50,097 nucleotides of DNA, from NCBI RefSeq assembly GCF_002836415.1, contig NZ_PJBP01000169.1, positions 1 through 50,097 of the forward strand, given 5' to 3'. The notes under the pieces were generated by a model that ran no database searches, had not been told where the DNA came from, and worked only from the letters and a program-made list of their open reading frames with translations. Positions within the stretch are counted from its first letter, which is position 1. Each line of letters begins with the position of its first letter. Both the position numbers and the translations under genes were made by a program. The stretch is from Psychromonas sp. MB-3u-54. GTDB lineage: Bacteria > Pseudomonadota > Gammaproteobacteria > Enterobacterales > Psychromonadaceae. Below, in pieces: positions 35,567-44,169 of this stretch.

Positions 35567-35956
35567 ATGCTAACTATCAGCCAAGCAGCCAAAGAAACGG
35601 GTTTATCTGTAAAATCTATCCGTTATTACGAACAGATAGGTTTAACCTATCCACCTCCTCGTGGTGAAAATGATTACCGCTATTATCCAAGTGCTTTAAT
35701 CAAACGACTGCATTTTATAAAAAAAACCAAAGACGCAGGTTTTAGTTTAAAAGAAAGTAAAAAATTATTAGCATTAGCTGAAAATAGTGGAAGAAGAAGT
35801 GCCGATGTCAAAGCACTTCTGTCTCAAAAAATTGAAGAATTACAAATAAAAATAAAGAGGGAACAAGCACTACTAAAGAGTTTAAAAAACATCACCCTAA
35901 AATGTTGTGGAAATGACAAGCCAAACTGTCCAATTATTGATGAATTTGCAAATTAA
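35567..35956 (+). CDS. cueR: Cu(I)-responsive MerR-family regulator
   Basis: A 129-residue regulator. The winged-helix DNA-binding domain (QAAKETGLSVKSIRYYEQIG, residues 6-25) is followed by a dimerisation coiled coil. The metal loop has Cys113 and Cys121 spaced C-x7-C (CCGNDKPNC), as in CueR, and the SADVK segment with Ser78 typical of +1-ion sensors. It should activate the two TTGACC-N19-TAAGCT promoters at 31310 and 31763. The ribosome binding site AAGGAG lies before the ATG. Confidence 0.93.
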   Translation: MLTISQAAKETGLSVKSIRYYEQIGLTYPPPRGENDYRYYPSALIKRLHFIKKTKDAGFSLKESKKLLALAENSGRRSADVKALLSQKIEELQIKIKREQALLKSLKNITLKCCGNDKPNCPIIDEFAN

Positions 35957-36358
35957 GGGCGAGGTGAAATTTGATTGATTCTTTTATTTAAGGTTACGGC
36001 CTCAAATATCCCCTCAAATTTTAATACTTACGAGCTCATTGGGAGTATGAGTAAAAAAGCTGTTGTTGGGATAACGTAGTAGCAGAAAGCTTTTTTCCCC
36101 CTGAAGCAAGAAAAAAGAGTGTACTGGAACAGCTACGATGCACAACAAGATATATTGAATGACATAACCATGTAGTACAACGGTGATCGACTTCACTATT
36201 TCTTGGAATATTGTAGTCCAAATGATTTTTAAATGATGAACGGCATTTGAAAAAAGTAGCTTAAGTAGAGTGTGTTAATTTAGTTGGCCGCGTCACTATA
36301 ACCATTTCAGCAACGTGTAAAATATATCCCTGTACTTTAAAAATTGAGAGGATAACTA
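35957..36358. other. intergenic region after cueR with transposase-like debris
   Basis: About 400 bases without an intact gene. Short overlapping minus-strand frames at 36014-36221 are chance. On the plus strand near 36120-36190, the interrupted string RCTTRYIE-HNHVVQR recalls the C-terminal end of IS3-type transposases, but it is too short to claim. No terminator was identified. Confidence 0.35.
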
Positions 36359-36709
36359 ATGTCATTAAAAAAAGTAACAGCAATTTTTGATGAATTAAGA
36401 CTGAGTAATGTAGAGGATACTCTGCGTAAGCACTCAATAATAGGATACACCATTCATAAAACAGAGGGGCGAGGCGCTTATGTTGATACCTACAATAAAA
36501 ATAAACTTTCTCCTCATATTCAAATGGACATTTACACCAGTGATAAATACGCCGCTAAAGTAGCCAAGATAATTATTAATGCGGCATATACCAATACAGA
36601 AGACGAAGGTTTAGTGAGTATCACTTCTGTCGATGAATTGTTTTGGATACACACTAAACATGCTGTTCAAGAAGATGAATTTAAAATAATCGAACCAGAG
36701 AATAACTAA
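36359..36709 (+). CDS. P-II-like signalling protein of the metal-efflux-associated type
   Basis: A 116-residue protein with the PII ferredoxin-like fold. Recognisable parts are LKKVTAIFDELRLSNVEDTL at the N-terminus, GRGAYVDTY in the T-loop position and EGLVSITSVDELFWIHTK near the end. It lacks the uridylylated Tyr context of GlnB, so classical nitrogen sensing is unlikely. PII-like proteins of this type are often next to RND metal pumps or transporters and are thought to regulate them. A ribosome binding site (GAGAGGATAA) precedes the ATG. Confidence 0.85.
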   Translation: MSLKKVTAIFDELRLSNVEDTLRKHSIIGYTIHKTEGRGAYVDTYNKNKLSPHIQMDIYTSDKYAAKVAKIIINAAYTNTEDEGLVSITSVDELFWIHTKHAVQEDEFKIIEPENN

Positions 36710-37092
36710 ATACACAAAGTTATTTTATTAACAATTCTATTTTCCTGCGGCAGTATTCTACATATAGGCGAAATTGTTTATAAAGGGATGGTTAATAAAA
36801 CTTATCTCTATTCTGTTAAGTTATTATTAACCTCAGTTTTGGATAAGAATATTCAATAAGAAGGGTACTGATTGCTTGTTACAAAATCTGATCTATCAAC
36901 CAAAAAAGATTAGCACAAGTCGGAACGAGCACGGAAAAATTAATTGAAACTTACCGCGATGGCGACGATCTTTGCCAATTTTTTATTGAACAGAGGCAAC
37001 AGACCTTATTAGAAAATGTAAAGATTGCTCTCAAGGCCAGTTATCTCATAATGTATCTCCATTCTAGTAGATGACAAATAACCTTGAAAAAA
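36710..37092. other. intergenic region with a decayed frame
   Basis: About 380 bases. A start-less plus-strand frame at about 36905-37075 (KRLAQVGTSTEKLIETYRDG, then CQFFIEQRQQTLLENVKIAL) looks like a coding remnant of unknown family. It is followed immediately by repeat copy 1 of the KfrA-like gene. Confidence 0.45.
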
Positions 37093-37325
37093 TTAAAATA
37101 GTTTAGGGTATTTATTATTCTGCTTGTGACAGAATTTCATATTTACCTTGCAGTTTTGCGTGCTCTCGTTGCAAGCTATCGAACTCTTCTTTTTTTCTAA
37201 TTTAACAATGTATTCTTTTGAAAACGCTAGTTCCGTTTAAATCTTTATGTTTTCAGTTTTTAAGTCATTATTCTGTTGCTCCTGAAGAGCATTCATTTCT
37301 TGTCATTTATCGATGGTACTTCATC
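37093..37325. repeat. 230-bp direct repeat, copy 1 (3' part of a KfrA-like gene, minus strand)
   Basis: About 230 bases closely match 40630-40865 in the same orientation, for example TTTACCTTGCAGTTTTGCGT and TCTCGTTGCAAGCTATCGA. On the minus strand copy 2 reads as a coiled coil, but in copy 1 a 4-bp deletion and stop mutations break the frame. The two copies bracket a 3.3-kb block with the membrane protein, cytochrome c, copC and copD. Confidence 0.85.
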
Positions 37326-37374
37326 CTGATTAGTCGTTATAAATGCAGGCTTTGATTGGTATCGAAAAAACAGG

Positions 37375-37713
37375 TTACAGGCGATAAATCGTTATTGCGT
37401 AGAGCGCTGCAAAACCTAGCAGCATCAACAGCACAACGGGTTTTGCCTGACGTAAAAATACCGGTAGCCAGTTTGCTTTCAGGATATAGCTCGCAGTCAG
37501 TACCATTAACACACCGGAACAGAACGCCGCAATCCCCCAAAATTCTCTGAAGTGCTGGCTCGCGTACCAGAATATATTCCACAACCCCGCTGCAAGCAGA
37601 ATAACCCCAATGGTATAGCGAATGGGCCGAGGGCATGCTTTTGCCAGCGGTGGTGCTGCGACGATTAAACCTACGATCATGCAGGCGGTAATAATGGTTC
37701 CCATGGGTATCAT
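37375..37713 (-). CDS. uncharacterised four-helix membrane protein
   Basis: A 112-residue hydrophobic protein with four predicted membrane helices: about residues 4-21, 33-50, 61-78 and 90-108. No family is recognised. Its start lies about 280 bases after the stop of the co-directional cytochrome c gene, with a decayed frame between them. That frame reads into the start region (TPWILPGGQALHRSSPFEV, then YEIEVNLMIP), as if this gene was once preceded by an overlapping partner. The ATG at 37713 or the one at 37704 may be used. Role unknown. Confidence 0.6.
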   Translation of the reverse strand: MIPMGTIITACMIVGLIVAAPPLAKACPRPIRYTIGVILLAAGLWNIFWYASQHFREFWGIAAFCSGVLMVLTASYILKANWLPVFLRQAKPVVLLMLLGFAALYAITIYRL

Positions 37714-37993
37714 AAGGTTGACTTCAATTTCGTATTGATCAGGTCTGTCATTATATTTAACCTCAAAAGGGGATGACCGATGCAGAGCTTGGCCACCCGG
37801 TAGAATCCAAGGCGTGTGATAATCCGATTGCCAAGTAGTATCAGTTAGGCCAACAGTTCAATGTCACCGGAAATCCAGCGTTGATTTTCACCCGGTTACC
37901 ACCCGGCAGAGCGGCTGACTGCCAAAAATAGCCGCCTGGCTGAGCAGTGATTCAAGGCAGGTGACAGCGCGGTTTCTAACGCTGTGACCCCAA
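37714..37993 (-). pseudogene. decayed gene between cytochrome c and the membrane protein
   Basis: On the minus strand the end of an open frame is readable: TDTTWQSDYHTPWILPGGQA followed by LHRSSPFEVKYNDRPDQYEI and a stop close to the ATG of the next gene. Upstream of this, stops interrupt all frames. It seems to be the 3' end of a gene of unknown family whose 5' part has decayed. Confidence 0.4.
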
Positions 37994-38395
37994 TTACATA
38001 TTGTGCACTTTCTTTACGATGCCATTTTGCTTCTGAACCTCTCTGATGAAAGATACAATTCGAGGCATATCTGAGAATCCAATCTCAGGTTGTGCTGGCA
38101 TATTTCCGTATGGCCAATGATGTTGCTGAACACCCTTGGTTACCGCTCTGGAAAAAGCGCCATTACCATGATGACCAGAGTTATAAGTCTGATGAATCAA
38201 CGGTGGCCCAGAGTGTGTTCCTTGACCGTCGATGCCGTGGCAGGCACCGCAGCTTTCATTAAAAATCTGCTGTCCTGCCGCCGCACGCGGTGACAATTCC
38301 CCTACTTTGACGTCAACATGCCCCTTAAAATGCTCAGCCCATACCGGTGAAGCACTCAAGGTGGAAATAAGCGCGAATAAAATAACTTTGTTCAT
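37994..38395 (-). CDS. periplasmic c-type cytochrome
   Basis: A 133-residue exported class-I cytochrome c. A signal peptide (MNKVILFALISTLSASPVWA) is followed by the heme-binding site CGACH (Cys49, Cys52, His53). A likely axial Met is Met99 in YGNMPAQP. It is rich in His (GHHGNG, QQHHWPYG), which may reflect additional metal contact. Similar small cytochromes occur in copper-resistance clusters. The partner for electron transfer is unknown. A ribosome binding site (AGGGAAAA) precedes the ATG. Confidence 0.88.
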   Translation of the reverse strand: MNKVILFALISTLSASPVWAEHFKGHVDVKVGELSPRAAAGQQIFNESCGACHGIDGQGTHSGPPLIHQTYNSGHHGNGAFSRAVTKGVQQHHWPYGNMPAQPEIGFSDMPRIVSFIREVQKQNGIVKKVHNM

Positions 38396-39134
38396 GATTT
38401 TTCCCTATTTTTTGATTATTGAATGTCAGTCAAAGCGAATCTTTCGTTAATTAAATTTGTTGAACGGCAGACGCCTGCGCCCTCGTTTATTAATGTCTGT
38501 CAATTTAGCACAGCCGATTCTTCAGAGGCTCATGCCTTGTGCATAACTCTCCAAGTTAAAGTCAATCATATCATACCCAAAAAAGACCGTACTGCTCAAG
38601 AATTTTGCACATTAAAGCTATTTAAAAAAGAAGAAGTGCAGTCAAGTGCACATAGAATAGGGAGAAAACCTCATAGCAATTTTCATGACGAAAATTGCTA
38701 TGAGGGGCTTTCAAAATGTGCCACTAGCGATTGGGAACCGTTTGAGGAGTGAAAAAAGGGCGCCTATGTCAATATATTTCAGCACAGGACTTTTCGGTGC
38801 TAGGGTCTTAACTACTTTTAGTAGTCGTTCCCGTTATTGCCATTGTCTATCTCCATATGCAGAGGATTTATTTAAAATGTTGTTAATATAGTCATAAATA
38901 AAGCATAAACAGCCAACATAAAGCGCGAAAGATTAATAGTGTGTTTTATTATGTTACAGTCATGCCTTTAATATGATTCATTCTTTTTCAGTGAGGTCTT
39001 TACCTGAGCATTGGGGATTAACGGCTGGAAAAATTTGGGCAACAGTGCTGCTATGCCAGGGGCAAGAAATACACAAACACAGTGGGTTCTAGAATGATCA
39101 ACTTGTTTTTAACTAAAAGAGTAATGAGATAAAA
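38396..39134. other. intergenic region upstream of copC
   Basis: About 740 bases. Two plus-strand frames (38423-38752 and 38685-38891) overlap each other, lack ribosome binding sites and resemble nothing known; I do not accept them as genes. The dominant structure is the long hairpin at 38669-38705. The promoter for copCD should lie between about 39000 and 39120; no MerR-type site is visible there. Confidence 0.5.
38669..38705. repeat. perfect 16-bp inverted repeat (hairpin)
   Basis: CCTCATAGCAATTTTC and its reverse complement are separated by only five bases (ATGAC). It is not followed by a T-run and is not next to the end of a gene, so a terminator role is unlikely. A palindromic mobile-element end or a protein-binding site would fit. 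Confidence 0.7.
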
Positions 39135-39533
39135 ATGAAAATATTTAAAATGATAGCCATATTAAGTTTGGTTGTAGTCAGTAATTTAGTGAGCGCTCAT
39201 TCAGGGCTGAAACACTCAACACCAGAAAATGGCGCTATGTTAATTCAGCCTCCTGAAGACTTGACCCTTGAATTTACTACACAAGTTAAATTGGTCAGAT
39301 TGCAATTAATAGATCAATCTGGAAATTCAATTAAACTTAACGCTAAACCAAGTAACGACTTTAAAGCTGCATTTAGTATCGCATTGCCTGTACTTGAGAC
39401 GGGCACTTATAAGGTTAAGTGGTTGGCGATGGGGAAAGATGCTCATAAACTGCAAGGAAACATTCCCTTCACGGTTAAGGACGCTGGTATGGCAAAAATA
39501 CCTGCTATTTCAGACGCAGACAATGAGACTTAG
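39135..39533 (+). CDS. copC: periplasmic copper-binding protein CopC
   Basis: A 132-residue exported protein of the CopC/YobA family. After a signal peptide (cleavage after LVSA) the mature protein starts HSGLKHSTPENG, placing a His at the N-terminus as in CopC's Cu(II) site. The Ig-like fold ends with MGKDAHKLQGNIPFTV, which supplies the second His and matches the family. It is five bases ahead of the copD region, so both are in one operon. It delivers or buffers periplasmic copper for CopD. Confidence 0.92.
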   Translation: MKIFKMIAILSLVVVSNLVSAHSGLKHSTPENGAMLIQPPEDLTLEFTTQVKLVRLQLIDQSGNSIKLNAKPSNDFKAAFSIALPVLETGTYKVKWLAMGKDAHKLQGNIPFTVKDAGMAKIPAISDADNET

Positions 39534-39544
39534 TTAGAGTGTCT

Positions 39545-40438
39545 ATGATGGAAATTACTCTTTGGGATTATAGTAATATAATATCCAAGTGGTTGATGTA
39601 TATTGGGATAGCCGCCGCGATTGGCGGCCCTTTTATTGCTGCTTTAATAAATACCCCCGTTAATAAAAAGTCACTTCTTAATTATATTGTGATAAGTAGT
39701 GTGTTAGGTTTTGCCGCAGTCATCATAAACTTTTTCATTCAGGTTGGTGCCTTTTCTGAAACTGGCTTATCAGGTATGTTTGATGCTGGATTGATAAGCT
39801 TTCTTTGGCAAAGTGCGGTGGGTGATTCTGTTTTATGGCGTTTGCTCGCCTTTACCGTTTTAGGCTTTGCATTATTGTGGGACAATCTTAATGCAAAATA
39901 CGGAACCTTTAGCTTCAAAGATGCAACTTTCACATTTTTATATGTGGCGGCTATTGTTAGCTTTGCATATTCATTTACCTTTATAGGCCATAGTGCCGTT
40001 ATAGGTGGCGCCGCAAAGTGGTTGCTGGCTTTTCATATTATCACTGTGTCTTGGTGGGTAGGTGCACTATACCCTTTATGGCTTAGTTGCAAATTATTGC
40101 AGCCACCTGCGCTGTATAAGTTGATGTGCTTATTTGGTAAAATTGCGATGTTTATGGTGGGCATTTTAATCGCTTGTGGCATAGGTTTGTTATATTTATT
40201 TTTAGAAAATCCACTGGCGTTATTGACCACAACCTATGGTCTGGCCATGCTCCTAAAACTGATTTTTGTCGGTAGTATTTTGTTAATTGCCGCTTACCAT
40301 AAATTCCGACTTGTAGAAGAAATACAACAACAAGCAGGTATCAAAAAACTACAAAAATCAATAAAGAATGAAATGCTAATTGCAGTGGTGATTTTAACTA
40401 TTACCGCTGTGTTATCATCGATTTTAGGGCCCGAATAG
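39545..40438 (+). CDS. copD: copper resistance membrane protein CopD
   Basis: About 297 residues with eight predicted membrane helices. It belongs to the CopD/PcoD family, as shown by HIITVSWWVGALYPLWLSC and the His in FIGHSAVIGG. It is thought to pass copper between the periplasm and cytosol together with CopC. The start could be GTG 39539 or ATG 39545/39548; ATG 39545 was chosen, after TTAGAG. It ends 70 bases before a hairpin. Confidence 0.9.
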   Translation: MMEITLWDYSNIISKWLMYIGIAAAIGGPFIAALINTPVNKKSLLNYIVISSVLGFAAVIINFFIQVGAFSETGLSGMFDAGLISFLWQSAVGDSVLWRLLAFTVLGFALLWDNLNAKYGTFSFKDATFTFLYVAAIVSFAYSFTFIGHSAVIGGAAKWLLAFHIITVSWWVGALYPLWLSCKLLQPPALYKLMCLFGKIAMFMVGILIACGIGLLYLFLENPLALLTTTYGLAMLLKLIFVGSILLIAAYHKFRLVEEIQQQAGIKKLQKSIKNEMLIAVVILTITAVLSSILGPE

Positions 40439-40509
40439 CTTAGCTTAACGCCATGCGCAACTTTAAATACAAATTACATGTTCGAGTTGCAGTGGCTTAT
40501 TTTTTAAGT

Positions 40510-40550
40510 AAGATATTGGCAAGCATGCCCAATACATGCGCTAATATCTT
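40510..40550. terminator. possible terminator hairpin after copD
   Basis: An imperfect stem (AAGATATTGGC... / ...GCGCTAATATCTT) of about 15 pairs ends copCD. No T-run follows (GCGACTT), so it may act as an mRNA stabiliser or a weak, factor-dependent terminator. Confidence 0.45.
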
Positions 40551-40629
40551 GCGACTTAATCGACCTGTTAGCTGACCTTCGCGCTATGTCTTCCTATTCT
40601 AAAGGATGAAAAATTTAACTTTTACGAAT

Positions 40630-40865
40630 TTAAAATAGTTAGGCTATTTATTATCCTGTTTGTGACAGAATTTTATATTTACCTTGCAGTTTTGCGTGCT
40701 CTCGTTGCAAGCTATCGAGCTCTTCTTTTTTCTTTTCTAATTTATTAATCTGTACTTTTGAAAATTCTAGTTTAGCTTGAACCTTTATGTCTTCAGTTTT
40801 TAAGTCATTGAGCTGTTGCTCTTGAATAGCATTCATTTCTTGTAATTTATCGATTTTACTTTCAC
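40630..40865. repeat. 230-bp direct repeat, copy 2
   Basis: The better-preserved copy of the repeat at 37093-37325, in the same orientation. It encodes the coiled-coil end of the KfrA-like gene on the minus strand. Confidence 0.85.
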
Positions 40866-41252
40866 GATTTTTAATCGAATCACTTGCATCTTGTTCGAAT
40901 TATTCAAATTCTGTATTTATATTCATCAATTGTTGAAGAAACCCTTTTTTCAGCTAGCTGCTGGGCAATGTCATAACTTGATTTAGTTATTGAGTTAAGT
41001 GAGTGATGACTTGTTTACTAAGTCGATCTAAATAATCTTCAATCTCAGTCGGTAATACTATTTCATGTTCGTCTTCGCCATTAGAGGCAGATCCTTTTTT
41101 ATATTTATTCCACACAGTCCGGATCCTTGGATACCACCTCGGTCACCCAGCTTGGTTCTTATTGAACCCGGGTTTACAGCCTTGCCTAATTGTTCAATTT
41201 CTAGGCCTGCACTAATTATCTCTTCTTCAGTAACTTCTGAAAGCCTTGCCAT
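40651..41252 (-). pseudogene. KfrA-like DNA-binding protein, broken
   Basis: Two frames on the minus strand are parts of one gene. The upstream part (41252 to 41058) begins MARLSEVTEEEIISAGLEIE and then GKAVNPGSIRTKLGDRGGIQ, matching the N-terminal DNA-binding domain of plasmid KfrA-type proteins. The downstream part (40836 to 40651) is coiled coil (EFSKVQINKLEKKKEELDSL). Several frameshifts or stops lie between. KfrA proteins are typical of plasmids and integrative elements, so this supports a mobile origin for the flank. A second copy of its 3' end is at 37093-37325. Confidence 0.7.
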
Positions 41253-41385
41253 AACGAAATCATCATTAGTTTATTTTTTATGTGGTGTTATTAAGCTCTG
41301 GTAAACAAACGACCGAGACAACACCAACGAATCGTTGAGGTTATATTACAACCTCATATGGTGAACCTAGGCGAATTAGCTATCA

Positions 41386-41984
41386 TTGGCATTATATTAT
41401 GTTTTTTTATGGGCGTTCCTATCTGCCGTCGTGCAATGGTGGCGTTCTAACAAACTACTTAGGCGTATTAATGCTACTTCACATTCCCTATTGGCGTCGA
41501 ACGCTAGGCTGATTGAAACTGAATTGCTGTTGGCATTTTCGTTAGTCATTTTTAAACCTATCTCGGTACTATCAACAGGGCTTGCCAAAAATATTTCCTC
41601 CCAACAATTACATATAGTATGTCTTCATGAAGAGGTGCATGCACAGTATAGAGATGGGTTCTATAAGTGGGCTTTGAGGTTTATATCTGCCTTTCATTGG
41701 AGCAACCGGCAGATCAGCAAGTTGCCAACTCGGCCCAAAGTAATATTATCGTTGCGGAAACGATTGTCCGAGTGAAACAGCTCATGGGTTCTGCCTGCGA
41801 CGAAGAATCGCTATGTCAATTCTTAGATTCTGATCTCGAGCAACGTGTTCACTCTCTATTAGAACAAGCACCTGGCAATTCTTTACCCAGGCACTCTATT
41901 CTATGGGGTTTAATTTCCTTTTTTGCTCTCACTGTTTGTGGATCAGCTCCCCTTCACAATACCATTGAGGCCTTAATCACATTA
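41386..41984 (+). pseudogene. M56-family (BlaR1-type) membrane metalloprotease, broken
   Basis: The first frame (41386-41775) has membrane helices and the zinc-protease motif HEEVHAQYRDGFYKWALRF. The family continuation SLEQPADQQVANSAQ, then IVAETIVRVKQLMG and a C-terminal membrane helix lie in another frame (41667-41987). The HExxH-to-EQPAD distance is about 24 residues, when roughly 38 is usual, so some 15 codons appear lost together with the frameshift. The N-terminal helices also seem to be missing. M56 proteases act as membrane sensors with BlaI-type repressors; no repressor gene is next to it. Confidence 0.7.
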
Positions 41985-42011
41985 TAAACATGCTGTTCGC
42001 TTTCTACATGC

Positions 42012-42048
42012 CCTAATAAAAACCTATCGACGCTCGGTTTTTATTAGG
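42012..42048. repeat. perfect 13-bp inverted repeat (hairpin)
   Basis: CCTAATAAAAACC and GGTTTTTATTAGG enclose an 11-base loop, about 30 bases after the M56 remnant. The T-stretch lies within the stem, and ACATACTCCCTTCGC follows. It could terminate the M56 transcript. The following ACATACTCCC matches the complement of GGGAGTATGT, which is similar to the end of the 73-bp insertion at 34938, so a related mobile palindrome is another option. Confidence 0.55.
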
Positions 42049-42133
42049 ACATACTCCCTTCGCTAAATTATGAATACAACACATTCGTGTTGATATAAAT
42101 ACTAACGATAAGATTTACGAGGAAACTTATACC

Positions 42134-42490
42134 ATGTTTAAAAGTATTATTACAACCGTTGTTATTACGATCACCATGTTTCTATCGACTGCCGCCTACA
42201 GCAGTGCAGGTCATAGCCACGGCCCTTCAACCGCCCCTAGCAATGAACAAATAATATCAAAAGCGTTTCAGGATTTATCCACCATTGTTAATAAGTCTGA
42301 ACTAGTGGAAGGTCAAGCATTGAACGAAAGCTGGAAAGAGGTAACTGATAAAAAAATTCAGGAAAAATCATTAAGATACTATATCGTTGCTTTTACAAAT
42401 ACTGTTGAGAAAAAAACACTCTATATCCTATTGAATAGTAAAGGCACTTATATGGGAGTAAATTTTAATGGGAAATTTGAAAAATTATAG
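42134..42490 (+). CDS. DUF6488-like periplasmic protein
   Basis: A 118-residue exported protein. The signal peptide ends near TAAYSSA, and the mature N-terminus is GHSHGPSTAPS, a His motif suited to binding metal. The remainder (FQDLSTIVNKSELVEGQAL, ESWKEV and TLYILLNSKGTYMGVNFNG) matches a family of short periplasmic proteins labelled DUF6488. It precedes a HupE-type gene by 54 bases, and together with the anchor protein they form an operon that probably handles metal export or uptake. Ribosome binding site: GAGGAAAC. Confidence 0.75.
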   Translation: MFKSIITTVVITITMFLSTAAYSSAGHSHGPSTAPSNEQIISKAFQDLSTIVNKSELVEGQALNESWKEVTDKKIQEKSLRYYIVAFTNTVEKKTLYILLNSKGTYMGVNFNGKFEKL

Positions 42491-42544
42491 CACTGACATT
42501 TTCTTTAGCTATCACCATTAAAGACGATAAGGAAACTAACCGCT

Positions 42545-43243
42545 ATGCTGTTTAAGTCAATATCACCAATTCGCCTCCTCTTGCTGCTCTTTGCTTGCAG
42601 CTTTTCGGCAACGCTTTTTGCCCACGGTGTAGACGAGAGTACCAAACAGTTTTTACTGGTGAATGAGGGCGTTTCGATCATCCCATATATGTATATTGGC
42701 GCTAAGCACATGGTGACCGGTTACGATCATTTACTGTTTCTCGTAGGGGTTATCTTTTTCCTCTATAGAGCAAAAGACGTCATGGTCTATGTGACACTCT
42801 TTACTATTGGTCATAGTTTAACGCTGATGTTCGGTGTCTTGTATAATATGTCGGTAAATCCCTATTTGATCGATGCAATTATTGGATTCTCTATCATCTA
42901 TAAAGGCTTTGATAATCTGGGCGGTTTTAAACGGATATTTGGCTTTCAGCCTAATACTAAAGCGGCGGTGATGATTTTTGGCTTGTTTCATGGATTTGGT
43001 TTAGCGACCAAAATACAGGAGTTCGACATTCCACAGGCTGGCTTAATAGAAAACCTTATTGCCTTTAACGTCGGTGTTGAACTAGGCCAATTTTCAGCCT
43101 TGATCTTAGTTCTCTTAGCACTCAGTTTTTGGCGAAAGTATCCCAGTTTCTTACGTTTTTCAACGGCAACGAACGCGCTGCTTATGAGTAGCGGGGTGAT
43201 GCTGGTTGGCTTTCAACTCACAGGTTTTTTTACAACGGTTTAA
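42545..43243 (+). CDS. HupE/UreJ-2 family membrane protein
   Basis: A 232-residue protein with a signal-like N-terminus ending FAHG and about six membrane helices. It carries the HupE/UreJ-2 motifs GYDHLLFLVGV, FTIGHSLTL, FGLFHGFGLA and NVGVELGQ, where conserved His/Asp residues are thought to bind the metal ion. HupE-type proteins take up nickel or cobalt, but many relatives in copper islands have no known substrate. It is flanked by the DUF6488-like and anchor protein genes (spacings 54 and 9 bases). Confidence 0.85.
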   Translation: MLFKSISPIRLLLLLFACSFSATLFAHGVDESTKQFLLVNEGVSIIPYMYIGAKHMVTGYDHLLFLVGVIFFLYRAKDVMVYVTLFTIGHSLTLMFGVLYNMSVNPYLIDAIIGFSIIYKGFDNLGGFKRIFGFQPNTKAAVMIFGLFHGFGLATKIQEFDIPQAGLIENLIAFNVGVELGQFSALILVLLALSFWRKYPSFLRFSTATNALLMSSGVMLVGFQLTGFFTTV

Positions 43244-43252
43244 GGTGAATAT

Positions 43253-43822
43253 ATGTCTCAACTAGAACAGAAAGGAAGTGCTCAGCATGAGCCACAGCAC
43301 TCCGTGCAATCAACTCAAACGTTAGTAAAAGTAAGTGCCTTTGCCGGACTTTTTGGGGCGCTCATATTAATGGTAGCAATATTACCTGCCGAATATGATA
43401 TTGACCCGACGGGTATAGGGGCCGCTTTGGGGTTAACCAAGTTGGCAAATGCGGCGTCGGTTAATCCCATTAAACAGACAATGTCAGGGCAGGCGGCTGA
43501 ATTTCAAGAGCATAATACTGAAATTACGGTCCCCGCTGGAGCGGGCTTGGAATATAAGCTCAGTCTGCTGAAAGGTAATGCCATTCGTTATTCCTGGAAA
43601 TCGTCAGGTGGAAAACTCTTTTTTGATTTTCACGGTGAACCCAAAGGTGATACGACCGGTTATTTTGAAAGCTATACGGTAAGTACCACCGATGCTATCA
43701 AAGGTTCACTGACAGCTCCCTTTGATGGCGCACATGGCTGGTATTGGAAGAACAACGGGAGTTCGCCTATTACGATAGCACTGGAAATTGAAGGGAACTA
43801 TAAAATTATAGGCATCAAGTAA
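43253..43822 (+). CDS. transmembrane anchor protein of metal-efflux loci
   Basis: A 189-residue protein with one membrane helix (about residues 29-46) followed by ILPAEYDIDPTGIGAALGLT, typical of a family usually annotated only as transmembrane anchor protein. The periplasmic C-terminal part contains the aromatic-rich blocks YSWKSSGGKLFFDFHGEP and GAHGWYWKNNGSSPITI. It starts nine bases after the HupE-type gene. The family is frequent beside HupE and RND metal pumps; biochemical role unknown. Confidence 0.8.
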   Translation: MSQLEQKGSAQHEPQHSVQSTQTLVKVSAFAGLFGALILMVAILPAEYDIDPTGIGAALGLTKLANAASVNPIKQTMSGQAAEFQEHNTEITVPAGAGLEYKLSLLKGNAIRYSWKSSGGKLFFDFHGEPKGDTTGYFESYTVSTTDAIKGSLTAPFDGAHGWYWKNNGSSPITIALEIEGNYKIIGIK

Positions 43823-43977
43823 ACGCGTTATTTGATGAAAAAGTAATGCACTAATTTAAGTATCTAGGAAGGTTATATTAAATATTTTACTCGTGCAGGA
43901 AAAATGTTGATCTTAACTCGCTTTTTGGGGATTAGTGGTCGCTTGGGGGGATCTCTCTCATAAGATTAGCCTTCTGC
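43823..43977. other. gap at the right edge of the copper island
   Basis: About 155 bases without a gene or clear terminator between the anchor protein gene and the truncated EamA gene. Confidence 0.4.
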
Positions 43978-44169
43978 ATGTATAAGCACACGATTTTTTT
44001 TGCCTTACTTTCTGCGGCTCTATTTGGAGCCGCTACCCCCGCAAGTAAGTGGTTTTTGGCTGGATTAACCCCATTCCAATTGGCTGGTTTTTTATATCTA
44101 GGTGCAGCACTCGCGGTTGCCCCATCCTCTTTTAGGAGAGGCTTATCACCGGCTGTACTCGCTATTTGA
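43978..44169 (+). pseudogene. EamA/DMT-family transporter, N-terminal fragment
   Basis: Sixty-three codons (FFALLSAALFGAATPASKWF, then PFQLAGFLYLGAALAV) match the first two helices of an EamA-type metabolite exporter, normally about 300 residues with ten helices. The frame ends in a stop at the point where the TniQ-like remnant begins on the other strand. The rest of the gene is absent from the window. The cut probably marks the insertion boundary of a transposon. Confidence 0.8.

Noticed and set aside
36014-36221. Two overlapping 60-codon minus-strand frames after cueR
   Set aside because: Overlapping in different frames, without ribosome binding sites or similarity; chance openings in AT-rich DNA.
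38423-38752. 109-codon plus-strand frame upstream of copC
   Set aside because: It spans the perfect hairpin, has no ribosome binding site and reads as low-complexity chance sequence.
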